From Trichodelitschia bisporula (Eukaryota > Ascomycota > Dothideomycetes > Phaeotrichales > Phaeotrichaceae), in the NCBI GenBank assembly GCA_010356995.1, contig ML996687.1:125803-189802 (forward strand): a DNA stretch of 64,000 nt, written 5' to 3'. Shown here piece by piece: positions 33,055 through 43,023 of the stretch. The notes beneath the pieces are model-generated. The model was not told where the DNA came from, made no database searches, and saw nothing but the letters and a program-made list of their open reading frames with translations. Numbering within the stretch: position 1 is the stretch's first letter; each line of letters opens with the position of its first letter. The position numbers and the translations under genes were made by a program.

Positions 33055-33889
33055 CTAACTCGGACTAGAAAAGCACCTGTCAGCCTTCACCCCCAACCCA
33101 CAGCATCTCGCGCGGGGGATACTCACATAATAGCGGGGAAATTCGCCACCTCCATAGTCACGGTTTGGACGCGCCACGTCTGTCCCCCATCAAAAGTCAC
33201 TGCTGGACTGGCGCTTACGCCGTGCGCGTAGATCTTCTCCCCGAAGCTCAAATCCGGCGCGCTCAGACGGATCGTAGAATTCGTATACACTGCCTCATCA
33301 GCCCTCATCCCCAACCACATCCTCTCCGTCACTCACCATGCTGCCCTATCAGACCGGAGCAGTAATCATGGCACTCGACCGCAGTCTGGAACTTCATCCC
33401 GTGCCCAATCTGCTCGCTCAAGCTGCTGAGCACCTTCCCGGCACTTCCCCCGCGGCGTAGGATCGTAATCGATGTTCCCGTAGCTTCGTCGTACAGGTAC
33501 CGGAAGTTGAGAAAAGCGCCTTGTTCGATGGCCACCGATGGGCCGAGGGCTTTGGCTCCGTTCATGGTGCGTACGCCGGCGCACCAGCGGCCGGAGTTTC
33601 CTGGACACACGGCTTTATCTGTACTTATCACCCCGCCCTGTGCGCGGTTCCATTGTTCGCCTTTGGCCGCGACGCCGTCGGCTGGGACGCCGGCCCAGAG
33701 AAGAAGTTCGGCGCGTTGAGGGGAGGGCACTGCTGGGACCCGGAAGTTGGTTTCGGCTTCTGCGACGTAGACCCCCGCGGCTGGGGGGCCGAGGCGGAAT
33801 TCAGGGCCGAAGCGGGAGGTGCCTGCGATTGAGGCGGGGGTTAGGGTGTCTGCGGCTGTGAGAAGCGCGAGGCTGAGGAGGAGGAGCAT
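33055..33889 (-). CDS. Small secreted protein, unknown function
   Basis: Exons 33889-33337, 33289-33127 and 33076-33055 give about 245 residues. A model that stops at 33123 without the last splice gives nearly the same protein. A short N-terminal signal peptide (MLLLLSLALLTAADT) precedes a likely beta-rich domain with paired Cys (AVCPG and RWCAG; ECHDYC). The pattern FRVPAVPSPQRAELLLWAGV recalls the first strands of secreted lectin-like or G1-peptidase-like beta-sandwich proteins, but the catalytic residues of G1 peptidases are not evident, so I name no family. The 3' end, including the terminal donor and acceptor, is repeated downstream in decayed tandem copies. Confidence 0.65.
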
Positions 33890-34592
33890 CGTGGTGGTGT
33901 TATGGTGGTTGTGGTGGTGATGGCATTGTGGTTGAAGGGAATGAGGAAGGTATGTTCCTAAGGCATGTTCCGCAAGCCGATCTCCTTCACATTTCCCAAG
34001 GCGATCCAGTTAATAAACTATATTGCGCCGCCTTTGCGCCGCGATATGACGTCGAGAGCGAGCGTGTCGAAGAGGGCGATACCCGGCCCGCGCGCACTAT
34101 CGGCGCATATTACCCCCGGCTAACCCGCCATGATCCGCGATCCCCATCGGTAGGAACGCGCCGTGGAAACGGTGGCACGTATGTTACACACGACATTCGG
34201 GGAAGGTGCGCGCGAGATTACTGTCGCTTCCCTGGGCAGATAAGCATAGAGCTGCGCGTGGTTGAGAGTAAGTTCCCCCGGCCTCTCCCCGGCGTCAGCT
34301 GATAGCAAGTCCTATATTCCCCCCCCCCACCGCGCCCCGCGGCCCGCCCTTCCCGGTGACGATCCCATCTCCGCGTCCTGAGTGAGGCGAGATTGGGAGG
34401 CCGCCGTCGTGTGCGATAAATGGCGATCCTGTGCCTGGCCCGGTTTTGGCGGAGAGTGCCGCCGGACGTGCCATATGACATATGATCTTCCACGAAGGAA
34501 ACGTACGGCTCCGCTCGGGCGCTGCGTTCTTCTCCTCCGTGGGCGCTTGAACAAATACAGCACTGCGCTCATCGTCGCCCCCAAAACACATA
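33890..34592. other. Divergent intergenic region between two secreted-protein genes
   Basis: About 700 bases, with a C homopolymer near 34320-34328. No gene seen. It probably holds both promoters. Confidence 0.5.
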
Positions 34593-35485
34593 ATGCCTCC
34601 CATCGCGGCCCTGCTGCTCCTGCTGGCTCACCTCGCCCTCGTCCTCGCTTTCCCGGCAGAGAGTGTGCCAAAGCAGGACATCTGCGCGTCCGGCCAGCGC
34701 TCCATCGTCGAAAACGCTTTCTCCCGCACACAGATCTTGACTTGGGCCATTGGCTCCGTGTCCAGCCCCGGGGCCACCTGTTCAGCAGTCATAAACCCCG
34801 CGTACAATGCCGAGTGGCAGCACGCCGTCACGAGCGTAACCTGGCGCGGGGCAGCCTTCCTCCCCGCGCGGGGACCGCACGCGCGCGTCGGTGTCGTATT
34901 TGGATTCCAAGGCTGGGCCCCCAAGGCGCGTCCCCACCCCCCCTCCCACCCACCTCAAACTAACCCGCGCAGACCTCCCTAGTAGCCGCCCTCTCCCCCC
35001 CCTACACCGCCCCCTGGAGCACCTCCGTCTCTGTCCCTGCCGAAAACCGCCTCTGGTCGCCCTGCGGCCTCGCCGCGCCCCCGCCGCTGGCCTTCACCTG
35101 GAGCGTGAACATCACGAATTTTAACCCGCCGCATGTTATTGCTGGCAAGATGGGGGATAAAGATCAGCCCGGGGGCGAGTTGACGTTGAGTATGGGGATT
35201 TTGTGGAAGAAGTGTGTGCCGGGCATGCTGGGGAATGTGACGCCGGAGCCGGGAACAGTGGTTGGGACGGCGCCGGTGGGAGGACCGGGTGCGGGGAAGC
35301 CGCCACCGGTGTTAGGGACGGCGCCGGGGGCTGCGGGTGTGCCGGTCCTCGCGCCGGTTGCCGATCTTGTGCCCACGCTCCCTGCGGCGGCGGGCGGAGG
35401 GATCGGGCCTGCGGCTGTGGATGGGCCGGCGACGTTCGAAGTGCATGGGCGGGGACGGCGGGATGCCGAGGGAAGGGACGGGTAG
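34593..35485 (+). CDS. Small secreted protein, unknown function
   Basis: Exons 34593-34925 and 34973-35485 give about 281 residues. A signal peptide (residues 1-19, ending around VLAFPA) is followed by a domain with Cys in DICASG, ATCSAV, SPCGLA and WKKC, rich in Trp and aromatic strands, ending near residue 185. The rest is a Gly/Ala/Pro-rich linker and a basic tail. No known family recognised. The intron is best explained by a GC donor (AAG|GCGCGT) with branch ACTAAC and acceptor GCGCAG. A GT donor two bases further on would need a later acceptor and is weaker. It is divergent to the other small secreted-protein gene. Confidence 0.6.
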
Positions 35486-35639
35486 TAAGCGGCCACGGAA
35501 TAGCAGTCACGGGTAGCAGTGTAAATAGCTAATGAACCAACATCTTGATGCTCCATTACATGCCAAATTAATGCTAAGAAGATGAATAACCAAAAACGGA
35601 CCGTCGATACAGTTGCGGCTGTCCTAACATGATGTAGAT

Positions 35640-35920
35640 GTGGAAGGCGCATTATTATGCCAGGAAGGAGCATACAGGGACGTGATGTAATGAGTGCATG
35701 ATTGAAGGAAGGAGCAAGGGAGGATACTTGTGATGTGGTTATGGAAGGAGCATTCTTATGTCATCAAGGGATATGATGTAGTGTGAGTATCAAGGGAAGG
35801 AGCGTTCAAGGACATCGTGTACTTATGCCTCAAGAGTCTCTGACTCTTCTCCTTCCCTCGTCTTCCAATTCAACCTTCACAATTACCATAGTAGTGTATG
35901 CACGTGCCGTGAGCCCGTCA
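35640..35920 (-). repeat. Dispersed repeat copy 2
   Basis: The minus strand reads GACGAGGGAAGGAGAAGAG...AGACTCTTGAGGC and then several ATGCTCCTTCC words spaced about 35-45 bases, as in the right half of the copies at 51551 and 60481. Confidence 0.5.
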
Positions 35921-35929
35921 GTACATCAA

Positions 35930-36035
35930 CTTGTCATTATATAATTAGTCTTCAAGAGTTTGTAACTATCTTCCTCTCTTCGTCTTTCAATCTTTAGTAT
36001 CAGTTCTAATTTGCCTTTGCACGCAGTACGCCTTT
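35930..36035 (-). repeat. Dispersed repeat copy 3 (partial)
   Basis: The minus strand reads GTGCAAAGGCAAAT...AGATTGAAAGACGAAGAGAGG...CTCTTGAAG, matching the left half of the copy at 51551 almost word for word. Confidence 0.55.
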
Positions 36036-36385
36036 GCTCCCATGACAACGCTCCATCATCAATCAATCCCCACCCGCCATCCGCCATTTAGGCTCCGAAA
36101 TGCCCTTGGGCTCATGCTTGTCTTCCGACTGATTCAAAACATAACCAACCACCTCCTCATCAGTGTCTATAGACCACCATTGCTCAGGGCGATCAATGAC
36201 ATGGGGATGATGCCTGTGCTTGGACTGGGAATGGAGAAAACTAGGCACTTCCCCATCGACCACCACGCCATTGAAGTCGACCGGCTTCCGGTGGTCATGC
36301 TCATCGGGTTCTCGAGGGGCCCGACGTGCGAGATGGTACTCGTCGGTGATCCCGGGAGAGCTCATGTGCTCGCCATTAGGTTGCT

Positions 36386-39300
36386 CTAGATGGTCAGCAA
36401 GCGAGCCGGCACCTCCAGGTTAGAGGACACACCCTCGGAGTCGACGGCGTACCTCACATAGCGCCCCGTAGGCTTGGGATTTTCCTTCCACAGCCTGGTA
36501 TGCAGCAAATTGTAAACCTCCGGATCAACCTCGACACTCTGCTTCTGACGCTTAACCTTATTAGCAGGCTCCTGGACCTTGACATACTTGTCGTAGTACT
36601 CCAAACCGCCATCTTCCGGCTCGCCAGCATAGTTAGGCGGCATGGGACCGCACTCGAATGTTCCTTCGTGCTCAATGCCCTTGTCGCGACACTTCCACCA
36701 CTCTTCCTGCTTCGCATGCGTGGCGTTGGATTTCTTCATCCATTGGGCGCGGGCCTCGGCGCCCCACATCTCCTTGCGGGGATACTTGACAATCAGCGCG
36801 TCGACGCACTTTACGTAGTCGTCGTGGACGGACAACCAATGCGGAGGCCAGCTGAATAACTTTGGAGTCGGGGGGAGTTCCTCTCCGCGGTCCTGCTTGG
36901 CTTTAACGTCGTTGCAGACGGCTTCGAGGCGCTCGTGGTAGATGGTGGACCAGTCGTCTTTTACGCGCTTCTTTCCAGCGGCTTTATCCGCCTTGGCCTG
37001 ATCTTTCGCGTGCTTCTTGTCCTGTTTCTCATCCTTCTTACGCTGCTTCTCGGCAGCTTTCTGGACCTTCTTACGGGCCTTTTCCTCCTTCTTACGCTGC
37101 TTTTTTGCTTCCTTTTCAGCCTTTTTGCGGGCTTTCTCCTGCTTCTTTTGTTCTTTCTTCGCCGCCTTTGCGACTTCCTTGGCGGCCTTCTTCGCCTCCT
37201 TAGCGCTTTTCTTGTCAGCGGCTTCTTGTGTCTTCTGAAGGGCATTCTCTTCCAGTTTCCGGGCCTTGTCGGCTGCCTCGGCTGCCTTCGGATCTTGAAG
37301 CATCTGCAATTTTTGCTCCTTTGGACTCAGGGGTATTTCGTCATCGCTATCGCTCTCTTCGTGATCGTGACCGAGGGTGTCACGCCGGTGGAGCGTCCTG
37401 TGCCCTTCCTTTTCCAGTCGATGGATCTCCTCAAGTTCCGCCTGGTGCTTTATATCGTGGTCTAGCTTCTGGGCGGTTGTGATCCTCATGGGGCCATGCG
37501 CTATCCCCGCCAGTGCGATTTCCCGGTCATACCTCTCCCGCTCCTCGGCGTCCTTTCCGTTGTAATCGACATATGCCGCGTTCTCCTGTGAAACTTCGTC
37601 CGGACTGACCTTGTACTCCGCCGCGATGTTCGGATTCACCGGCTCGGGGGGTTCCAGGTCCTTGACAGCAGCCTCATCCTGAGCGACCATCTCGTCGGCA
37701 AGCTTGTCCAGGTGCGTTGAGTCGTACTGCTGCTGCTTAAGCAAAGCTTTCGCCCAATGCTTCATTTGCCTAGATTTCTGCTCGAGGTACCAGTCACTGG
37801 TGGGCATTTCGTAAGGATAATGCAGCCGTGGGATGATGTCGTCGTACTCCTTTGGAGGACCCCACGGCGGCCGTTCCTCATCATCGTCGCCGCGCTTCAC
37901 AAGGATCGGCTCGCCAGTCGGCCGAGACTCCGTATTGCGCTTCATGAGATTCTCGTCAATCCACCCCGTGGCCGCCACTTCCTCATCGACCCACGTGGTA
38001 GCCACAGCCTCAACCGTGCGACTCGGCAGCGGCGCGCCCGGCTCCTCCAGCAACCCAGTAGGCACCGGCAAGTTGGCCTGCTCAAACATCTTCTTAAGCG
38101 CAATATCGACATCCACGAAAGCCTGCTGTTTGCGATTCGCACGCTCCTCCTCCGTGAACTCCGGCTCGGCGTCGTTGTCCTGGCGCTTGACGAGGCGATT
38201 ATCAACCCAGTCCTCTACCTCCGCTGGCATGGGCAAGTCGATATCGTCGTAGAAGCTCAGAATGGTGTTTTTCGCGACCTGCTTGAGGTCGTCAAAGGTT
38301 ACTTCGTAGTTGTCACCCCCCCCGGTAGACTCGAAGTTGTTGGGCGAGCGCTTGACGAGCCGCGAATCGACGAATTCCCGTACATCTGCCGGCATGGGCA
38401 TGCCGGCCTCTTCGTACGCGCCCTCGATCTCAAACTTTGCGGCTTGCTTGACGTCATCCTCGGTCACTTCCGCCGGGACTGGTACACTCGCGTATTCATA
38501 TACGTCTGCCACAGCGAGTTTCGCAGCGTCCTTACCTCCGTCTTCTGCTGCAGGGACGTTGTCCCACCCGGTACGCCCAAATACCGGCAACGGTAAATCT
38601 CCGTTTTCGCGCGAGTCAACGAAATCCTTCACGTCCGCGGGAGTCGGCAGATGTACCTCTGCGTACATATCTACGGCGGCAATTTTTGCGGCGAGTTTGA
38701 CTTCCTCCTTAGTGAGCGGATCGGTTCCCGCATCGCTGGGTTTGAGGTCCTCGGGCGTGCGCTTGACGAGCCGGGAATCGACGAAGTCCCGTACATCCGC
38801 CGGCATGGGCATGTCGCCCTCTTCGTACGTGCCCTCGATCTCGAGCTTCGCAGCATGTTTGACGTCATCCTCGGTTATTTCCGCCGGCATCGGTACACTT
38901 GCGTATTCATACACGTCCGCCACAGCGTGTTTTGTGGTATTCTTGCCTGCGTTTTCGGTCGCGAAGTCGGTTTCCCACACGCTGGGGTCAAACTTCGGCA
39001 CCGGCAGCTCTCCATCTTTCTGTGAGTAATAGAAATCCTTTATTTCAGCTGGCATCAGCAGATGTGACTCTGCGTACACGTTCGCGGCGGCCATTTTAGC
39101 GGCGAGCCTGACTTCCTCCGTGGTCAGCGGGTCGGTGCCTGCATCGCTGGGCTTGAGGTCCTCGAACGAGCGCTTGATATGGCCTGATTCGACAAAGGCC
39201 GCCACATCCGCTGGCATCGGCAGACCCGCGTCGGCGTACGTCTGCTCGACAATGATCTGTGCGGCGAGCTTGAGATCGACCTGCGTCACTTCCCCCAGTA

Positions 39301-41398
39301 CCGTCACTGCCACCGGCTTTGGTAGACCTGCGACTTCATACACTTTCGCAACAGCGAGTTTCGCAGCGTTTTTGACATTGTCTGCGGTCTTCGGGCCGTG
39401 TTCACCCTCTGCGTGCTCGCGCTGCGACTTAAGGTAGTCCTTTGCATACGCCGGAGTTGCGTCCTCCCCGGAGTGGACAAAGGCCCGTACATCTGCTGGC
39501 ATCGGCATATACGCATCGTTGTACAGGTCCTTGATGGCGAATTTAGCGCACAATTTGGCTTCGTCTTCAGGTGTCGACTCGGCATCTCTCACAACGGTCT
39601 CGAGGACTTGGGGTGAGCGCTTGGCGTGACGCGAGGCCTGCACCTTCGCCGGCTCTGGCGACTCCGTATGCTTGAGCACGGCGTCCAGCGCGAGATTCAC
39701 GGCGTCCTCGATTTCGGAAGAGGTTAGCGGGCCTGTTTTCTTCGGGCGGGCTTCGAGGTTGTTGAGCGCGCTTTTGGAGGGGAGAATGGTCGGGAGGATG
39801 CTCGACGGGGCCGGGGACCGGGGGACGAGGGAGATGGGTGCCGGGGCTGGCAACGTGTGCTGGACCAATTCGTGCGGCCAGTGGTCTTCCGAATCCTCCT
39901 CCACAACCTCGATGACGGGCCGCACGGGCGGGGGCCGCGCGCCGCGCATCAGCTTCAGGACGTTCGCGATGACGGCCGGGAACATCTGGTCGACGTCGAT
40001 GACTGTGCCGACGTGGACGGTGGGCGCGGCAACAGTGGGCGCAGTGACGGCGGGGACGGCGACGGTGGGGACGGTGATGGTTGTGGTCGTGCTCTTGACC
40101 GTGGTAGCGGGGACCTTGATAACCGTAGTCGACGTGAAGACCGAGGTGATGTCCGAGACCGAAGTTGTGGGATGCGGCGTGACCATCGTTTTCGTGAACA
40201 TCACGCTGATGGAAACTGGGGGCGGGACTAGCGACGGGGGGAGCTCGGCCCGCGCAACCTTCGGTCCCTTCTTTGTCATGGCGTCACCGACGGCGATGAG
40301 CGTTTCGAGAGGGACGTCGTCGGGGGTCGAAGGGGACGGGGACACGCTGCGCTTGTGAGCAGTCCCAGTGGGGCCGGCGATGAAATTCGTGGCCGTGACG
40401 ACATCCCAGACTTTCTCCTCCACCATGACTGTGCCCACGCGATCTGAGCCAAGGGGATATGTGACTGTGGACGGTGGGACGGGGTCAGGGAAACGGACGG
40501 AGCGGGCATGCTTAAGCGGCGTGGCCGTGACCGTGACGTCTTCAACCGCCTCTTGGATATACAAAACCGTATACTGCCCTTCCGGTGGCGCAGAGGTTGA
40601 GGTAGACTCTGCCAGTGTGGCCGGATGGGCGGAGCGGGGAGTGAGTACGGGCCAATGCAAGCTGGTGAAGACGCGCGGGGGGCCGTAAACGAAGATTGAC
40701 TCAATGGCTTCAATTACCCAGCTCGTGGCCTGGGCCTCTGGTTGAATAACTTTGGTGCCATCTGTGATTGGGGCGGGGTTCGGGTAGTCGCGCTTGGTGA
40801 TAAGCGGGGTGGGGTTAGGGATGTACGACATGGCCGTGACAACCTTCACAACTTCCTCGGAAACCATGACTGTGCCCACGCCATCAGAGCCAGCGGGGAA
40901 CGTAGTTGTCGTGGGGACCGGAGTGGGGAAGCCAGCGGAACGGCGGGACAGAGACAGCGAGGGGTCAAAGGTGTAGCTCGTAAATGTTACCACTTGCGCG
41001 ACTTGCTCAGATACCATGACTGTGCCCACGCCATCGGAGCCAGCGGAGAATGTGGTTGTCGTAGGTGCAGCCGGGTCGGGCAAGTCAGCAGAGCGGGCGG
41101 ACAGATGCAGAGCGGGATCAGAGATGTACGACATGGCCGTGACAACTTCCACGACCTGTTGGGAGACCAGAACCGTACCCATGCCATCCGACCCAGCGGG
41201 CAAGGTGATTGTCGTGGCCGGGCTCGGGTTGGGGAGCTGAGCAGAGCGGGGGGAGATGCGGGCCGTTGGAACGGAGGACGGGGTGACCATGGTCTTTGCG
41301 AACATGACACTTATGGGTACACCGCGCGGGACCAGTGAGGAGGTACTCCCTGAGTACCCACCTGGGAACCCAGGATGGGTGAGGGAGAGGGGTGGCAT
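36386..41398 (-). CDS. Giant repeat protein with internal Lys-Arg sites (1670 residues)
   Basis: A single uninterrupted frame from ATG at 41398. Four parts are visible. (1) Residues about 40-340 hold at least four units of about 50 residues with the core AGSDGVGTVMVSEQV and VVTAMSYI. (2) A Thr/Val/Pro-rich low-complexity part runs to about 560. (3) About 610-1110 has some eleven helical units with core AAK...VYeeA-x-MPMPADVrDFVdS. Two larger units are exactly 137 residues (411 bases) apart, each ending LVKR (KR at about 742, 879 and 1016; another at 1071). (4) A Lys/Glu/Ala-rich charged helix at about 1383-1480 is followed by a C-terminal domain with several Cys and Trp (WWKCRDKG, FECGPMPP). 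Lys-Arg sites recall kexin-processed repeat proteins, but no signal peptide is seen at this start. Function unknown. Confidence 0.8.
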   Translation of the reverse strand: MPPLSLTHPGFPGGYSGSTSSLVPRGVPISVMFAKTMVTPSSVPTARISPRSAQLPNPSPATTITLPAGSDGMGTVLVSQQVVEVVTAMSYISDPALHLSARSADLPDPAAPTTTTFSAGSDGVGTVMVSEQVAQVVTFTSYTFDPSLSLSRRSAGFPTPVPTTTTFPAGSDGVGTVMVSEEVVKVVTAMSYIPNPTPLITKRDYPNPAPITDGTKVIQPEAQATSWVIEAIESIFVYGPPRVFTSLHWPVLTPRSAHPATLAESTSTSAPPEGQYTVLYIQEAVEDVTVTATPLKHARSVRFPDPVPPSTVTYPLGSDRVGTVMVEEKVWDVVTATNFIAGPTGTAHKRSVSPSPSTPDDVPLETLIAVGDAMTKKGPKVARAELPPSLVPPPVSISVMFTKTMVTPHPTTSVSDITSVFTSTTVIKVPATTVKSTTTTITVPTVAVPAVTAPTVAAPTVHVGTVIDVDQMFPAVIANVLKLMRGARPPPVRPVIEVVEEDSEDHWPHELVQHTLPAPAPISLVPRSPAPSSILPTILPSKSALNNLEARPKKTGPLTSSEIEDAVNLALDAVLKHTESPEPAKVQASRHAKRSPQVLETVVRDAESTPEDEAKLCAKFAIKDLYNDAYMPMPADVRAFVHSGEDATPAYAKDYLKSQREHAEGEHGPKTADNVKNAAKLAVAKVYEVAGLPKPVAVTVLGEVTQVDLKLAAQIIVEQTYADAGLPMPADVAAFVESGHIKRSFEDLKPSDAGTDPLTTEEVRLAAKMAAANVYAESHLLMPAEIKDFYYSQKDGELPVPKFDPSVWETDFATENAGKNTTKHAVADVYEYASVPMPAEITEDDVKHAAKLEIEGTYEEGDMPMPADVRDFVDSRLVKRTPEDLKPSDAGTDPLTKEEVKLAAKIAAVDMYAEVHLPTPADVKDFVDSRENGDLPLPVFGRTGWDNVPAAEDGGKDAAKLAVADVYEYASVPVPAEVTEDDVKQAAKFEIEGAYEEAGMPMPADVREFVDSRLVKRSPNNFESTGGGDNYEVTFDDLKQVAKNTILSFYDDIDLPMPAEVEDWVDNRLVKRQDNDAEPEFTEEERANRKQQAFVDVDIALKKMFEQANLPVPTGLLEEPGAPLPSRTVEAVATTWVDEEVAATGWIDENLMKRNTESRPTGEPILVKRGDDDEERPPWGPPKEYDDIIPRLHYPYEMPTSDWYLEQKSRQMKHWAKALLKQQQYDSTHLDKLADEMVAQDEAAVKDLEPPEPVNPNIAAEYKVSPDEVSQENAAYVDYNGKDAEERERYDREIALAGIAHGPMRITTAQKLDHDIKHQAELEEIHRLEKEGHRTLHRRDTLGHDHEESDSDDEIPLSPKEQKLQMLQDPKAAEAADKARKLEENALQKTQEAADKKSAKEAKKAAKEVAKAAKKEQKKQEKARKKAEKEAKKQRKKEEKARKKVQKAAEKQRKKDEKQDKKHAKDQAKADKAAGKKRVKDDWSTIYHERLEAVCNDVKAKQDRGEELPPTPKLFSWPPHWLSVHDDYVKCVDALIVKYPRKEMWGAEARAQWMKKSNATHAKQEEWWKCRDKGIEHEGTFECGPMPPNYAGEPEDGGLEYYDKYVKVQEPANKVKRQKQSVEVDPEVYNLLHTRLWKENPKPTGRYVRYAVDSEGVSSNLEVPARLLTI
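38350..39180 (-). repeat. Coding 411-base tandem repeat inside the giant protein
   Basis: The Lys codons of successive (H/L)xKR sites lie at 39175, 38764 and 38353, exactly 411 bases apart. The two units share long identical words, for example EDLKPSDAGTDPLT and VADVYEYASVP. They look like an in-frame segmental duplication. Confidence 0.85.
40840..41260 (-). repeat. Coding ~150-base tandem repeat near the start of the giant protein
   Basis: Three adjacent units share the GTVMV-coding word at about 41172, 41019 and 40869 (spacings 153 and 150 bases). A fourth, more divergent unit sits near 40430. Confidence 0.8.
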
Positions 41399-41535
41399 GA
41401 TTGTGCCACCTGGGGATTGAGGTGGGTGTGGTTGTGGTGTGTGATGGTGGTGTGTGGTGTGCGTGGTATGGGTGAAGTGGTTGTGGACTGAAGAGGTGTG
41501 GGCGAGAGGAAGGAAAGCAGAGCAGGGCAGACCGG

Positions 41536-41544
41536 GTTATATAC
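41536..41544 (-). promoter_or_regulatory. TATA-like box upstream of the giant protein gene
   Basis: The minus strand reads GTATATAAC about 140 bases before the ATG at 41398. The leader between them is C/A-rich without an earlier ATG in a better frame. This supports transcription starting close to the chosen ATG and argues against a distant signal-peptide exon. Confidence 0.45.
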
Positions 41545-41759
41545 CTTCTCACACTTGGTGCTAGACCAAGAAGAGTACTGTTGATGGAAGTGTTCTCACA
41601 GTAGAGTAGCAGTGGGAACGTATGCTGGAGGTGATCGGATGAAGAGGAGAATCAAGATGGGCGGCCGACTGCTTTTATAGCATTTGGAGCCTTTGGATGA
41701 CGAAGCTGAGTTCCGGGCCAAGCCAGGACAACGTGGAGAGTCGTAAGTGTACCGTACTT

Positions 41760-42430
41760 TGAATGGGTCCTGATGACGAAGCCCACGATGCTTTGGGGAT
41801 GGTGTTGCTTTAGCGAGGGATGCGTACCGTGGTTGTCGGTGATGGTGATGCAATACCGCGAGATAGGTCCCAAGATATCAGCCAACACTATCGTAATTCC
41901 GTCAGCATTTATCAAGAAAGATACAGAGAGTCTGCAAAGAGTCCTAGAAGTGTACGATTACCACCGCGTAGTGGCATCATTGCGGCTCCTCAAGCGGCGA
42001 CTTGTCCTCTGCAACTCGTCCTGATGACGGCGAGCATTAGCAAGAGATGAGTACCGTACGCTTTCGATGATGGCGATGAACTACCGCGAGGTGGCTCCCC
42101 CGATATCATCTACACACACTGCACTTCCCTCAGCATCCATCAAGGCAGCCACACACGCAGCCCGTAAAGGGCCCTAGAAATGTAAGTCTACCGCCGTAGA
42201 CACGTCCGTTGTAGAAATGGCGCTGCATTACCGATGGGCGAGTACTGTAGCCTTCGGTGATGGCGGTACACTACCGCAGAAAGGTCTCAAGATCTCCTCC
42301 AAAACTACGGCAAATTCGTCAGCATTCATCAAGGCAGCTACCAAAGGCTCAAAAAGGGTCCCAGAAGCCTAACTTAACCAAGGTAAATGGCATCGTGTGA
42401 CTCCTCAAGTGGCGAGCAGTCCTCTCCAAC
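41760..42430. repeat. Three-unit ~200-250 bp degenerate tandem repeat
   Basis: Units begin at about 41765, 42010 and 42225. Each contains in order a GGGATGCGTACCG/GAGATGAGTACCG/GGGCGAGTACTG word, TCGGTGATGG, a CTACCGC word, a CAAGATATC/CCGATATC/CAAGATCTC word, TCAGCATTTATCAA and GTCCTAGAAG, ending before CTCCTCAAGCGGCGA. Seen directly; identity moderate. Confidence 0.75.
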
Positions 42431-43023
42431 TCCGGTCCGTGACCGCGCAACCGCGGTTCCGCGCGGGCAACACTTCGCCGATCCAGGAAGGGTCTACTGC
42501 GAATGTGTCCTCTTGTGGGAGTGGAGACTCCATTTGTGTTCCCGCTTCATTCGCGTTCTGTAAACTCCTTACCCATCTTCGAGAGTTGCTCGAGCATTGT
42601 TCAAGAGCTGTTCGAGAGCTGTTCGAGAGTCGACTGAGAGCCGCAGAGTGCCGTGATCGGTTGTTAAATCCCTAACCCGCAATACCTAACCCACGTCTCC
42701 CCAACAAGATTAGCCAAGAGCATTCCCTACCGGTAAGCCACCCTTTAAGCTTCAAACTTTGTCTCACAAGCCGCGTCACACTCCCAACCATGAAAAAAAT
42801 ACACTCCGTTGAACTACCTACCGATCAATAGCAGCGCCACCGGCGTCTATCCCGTCTCTGTGCCGACAACCCCTCCCAACAAGGATAGTATTCACAAAGC
42901 CCTCCAAACGAAAGCAAGATTGCCCATACGCCAAAAAAATCATATCCTGCCAACATGCCCCAAAACGCCCGCCCATGCAGAAAACGAAGAGCAAAGGCTA
43001 CATATACCTTACACTCCCCCCTC

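Larger units (their letters stand above)
35486..36385. other. Gene-free stretch with dispersed repeats
   Basis: Convergent spacer between the secreted-protein gene and the large repeat protein. It contains two copies of the dispersed repeat (about 35640-35920 and 35930-36035), with recurrent GGAAGGAGCAT-like words. Confidence 0.6.
41399..43023. other. Gene-free stretch with tandem repeats, up to the assembly gap
   Basis: Contains the promoter of the giant protein gene, the three-unit tandem repeat at about 41760-42430 and C/A-rich sequence before the N run. The piece right before the gap may include the unsequenced 3' end of the ADAM gene. Confidence 0.5.

Noticed and set aside
33123-33182. 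Possibility that the end of the gene at 33055-33889 is at the TGA overlapping the GTGAGT donor
   Set aside because: Not fully excluded. The spliced form was preferred because the donor and the acceptor are both present and copy B keeps the same donor; the protein changes by only a few residues.
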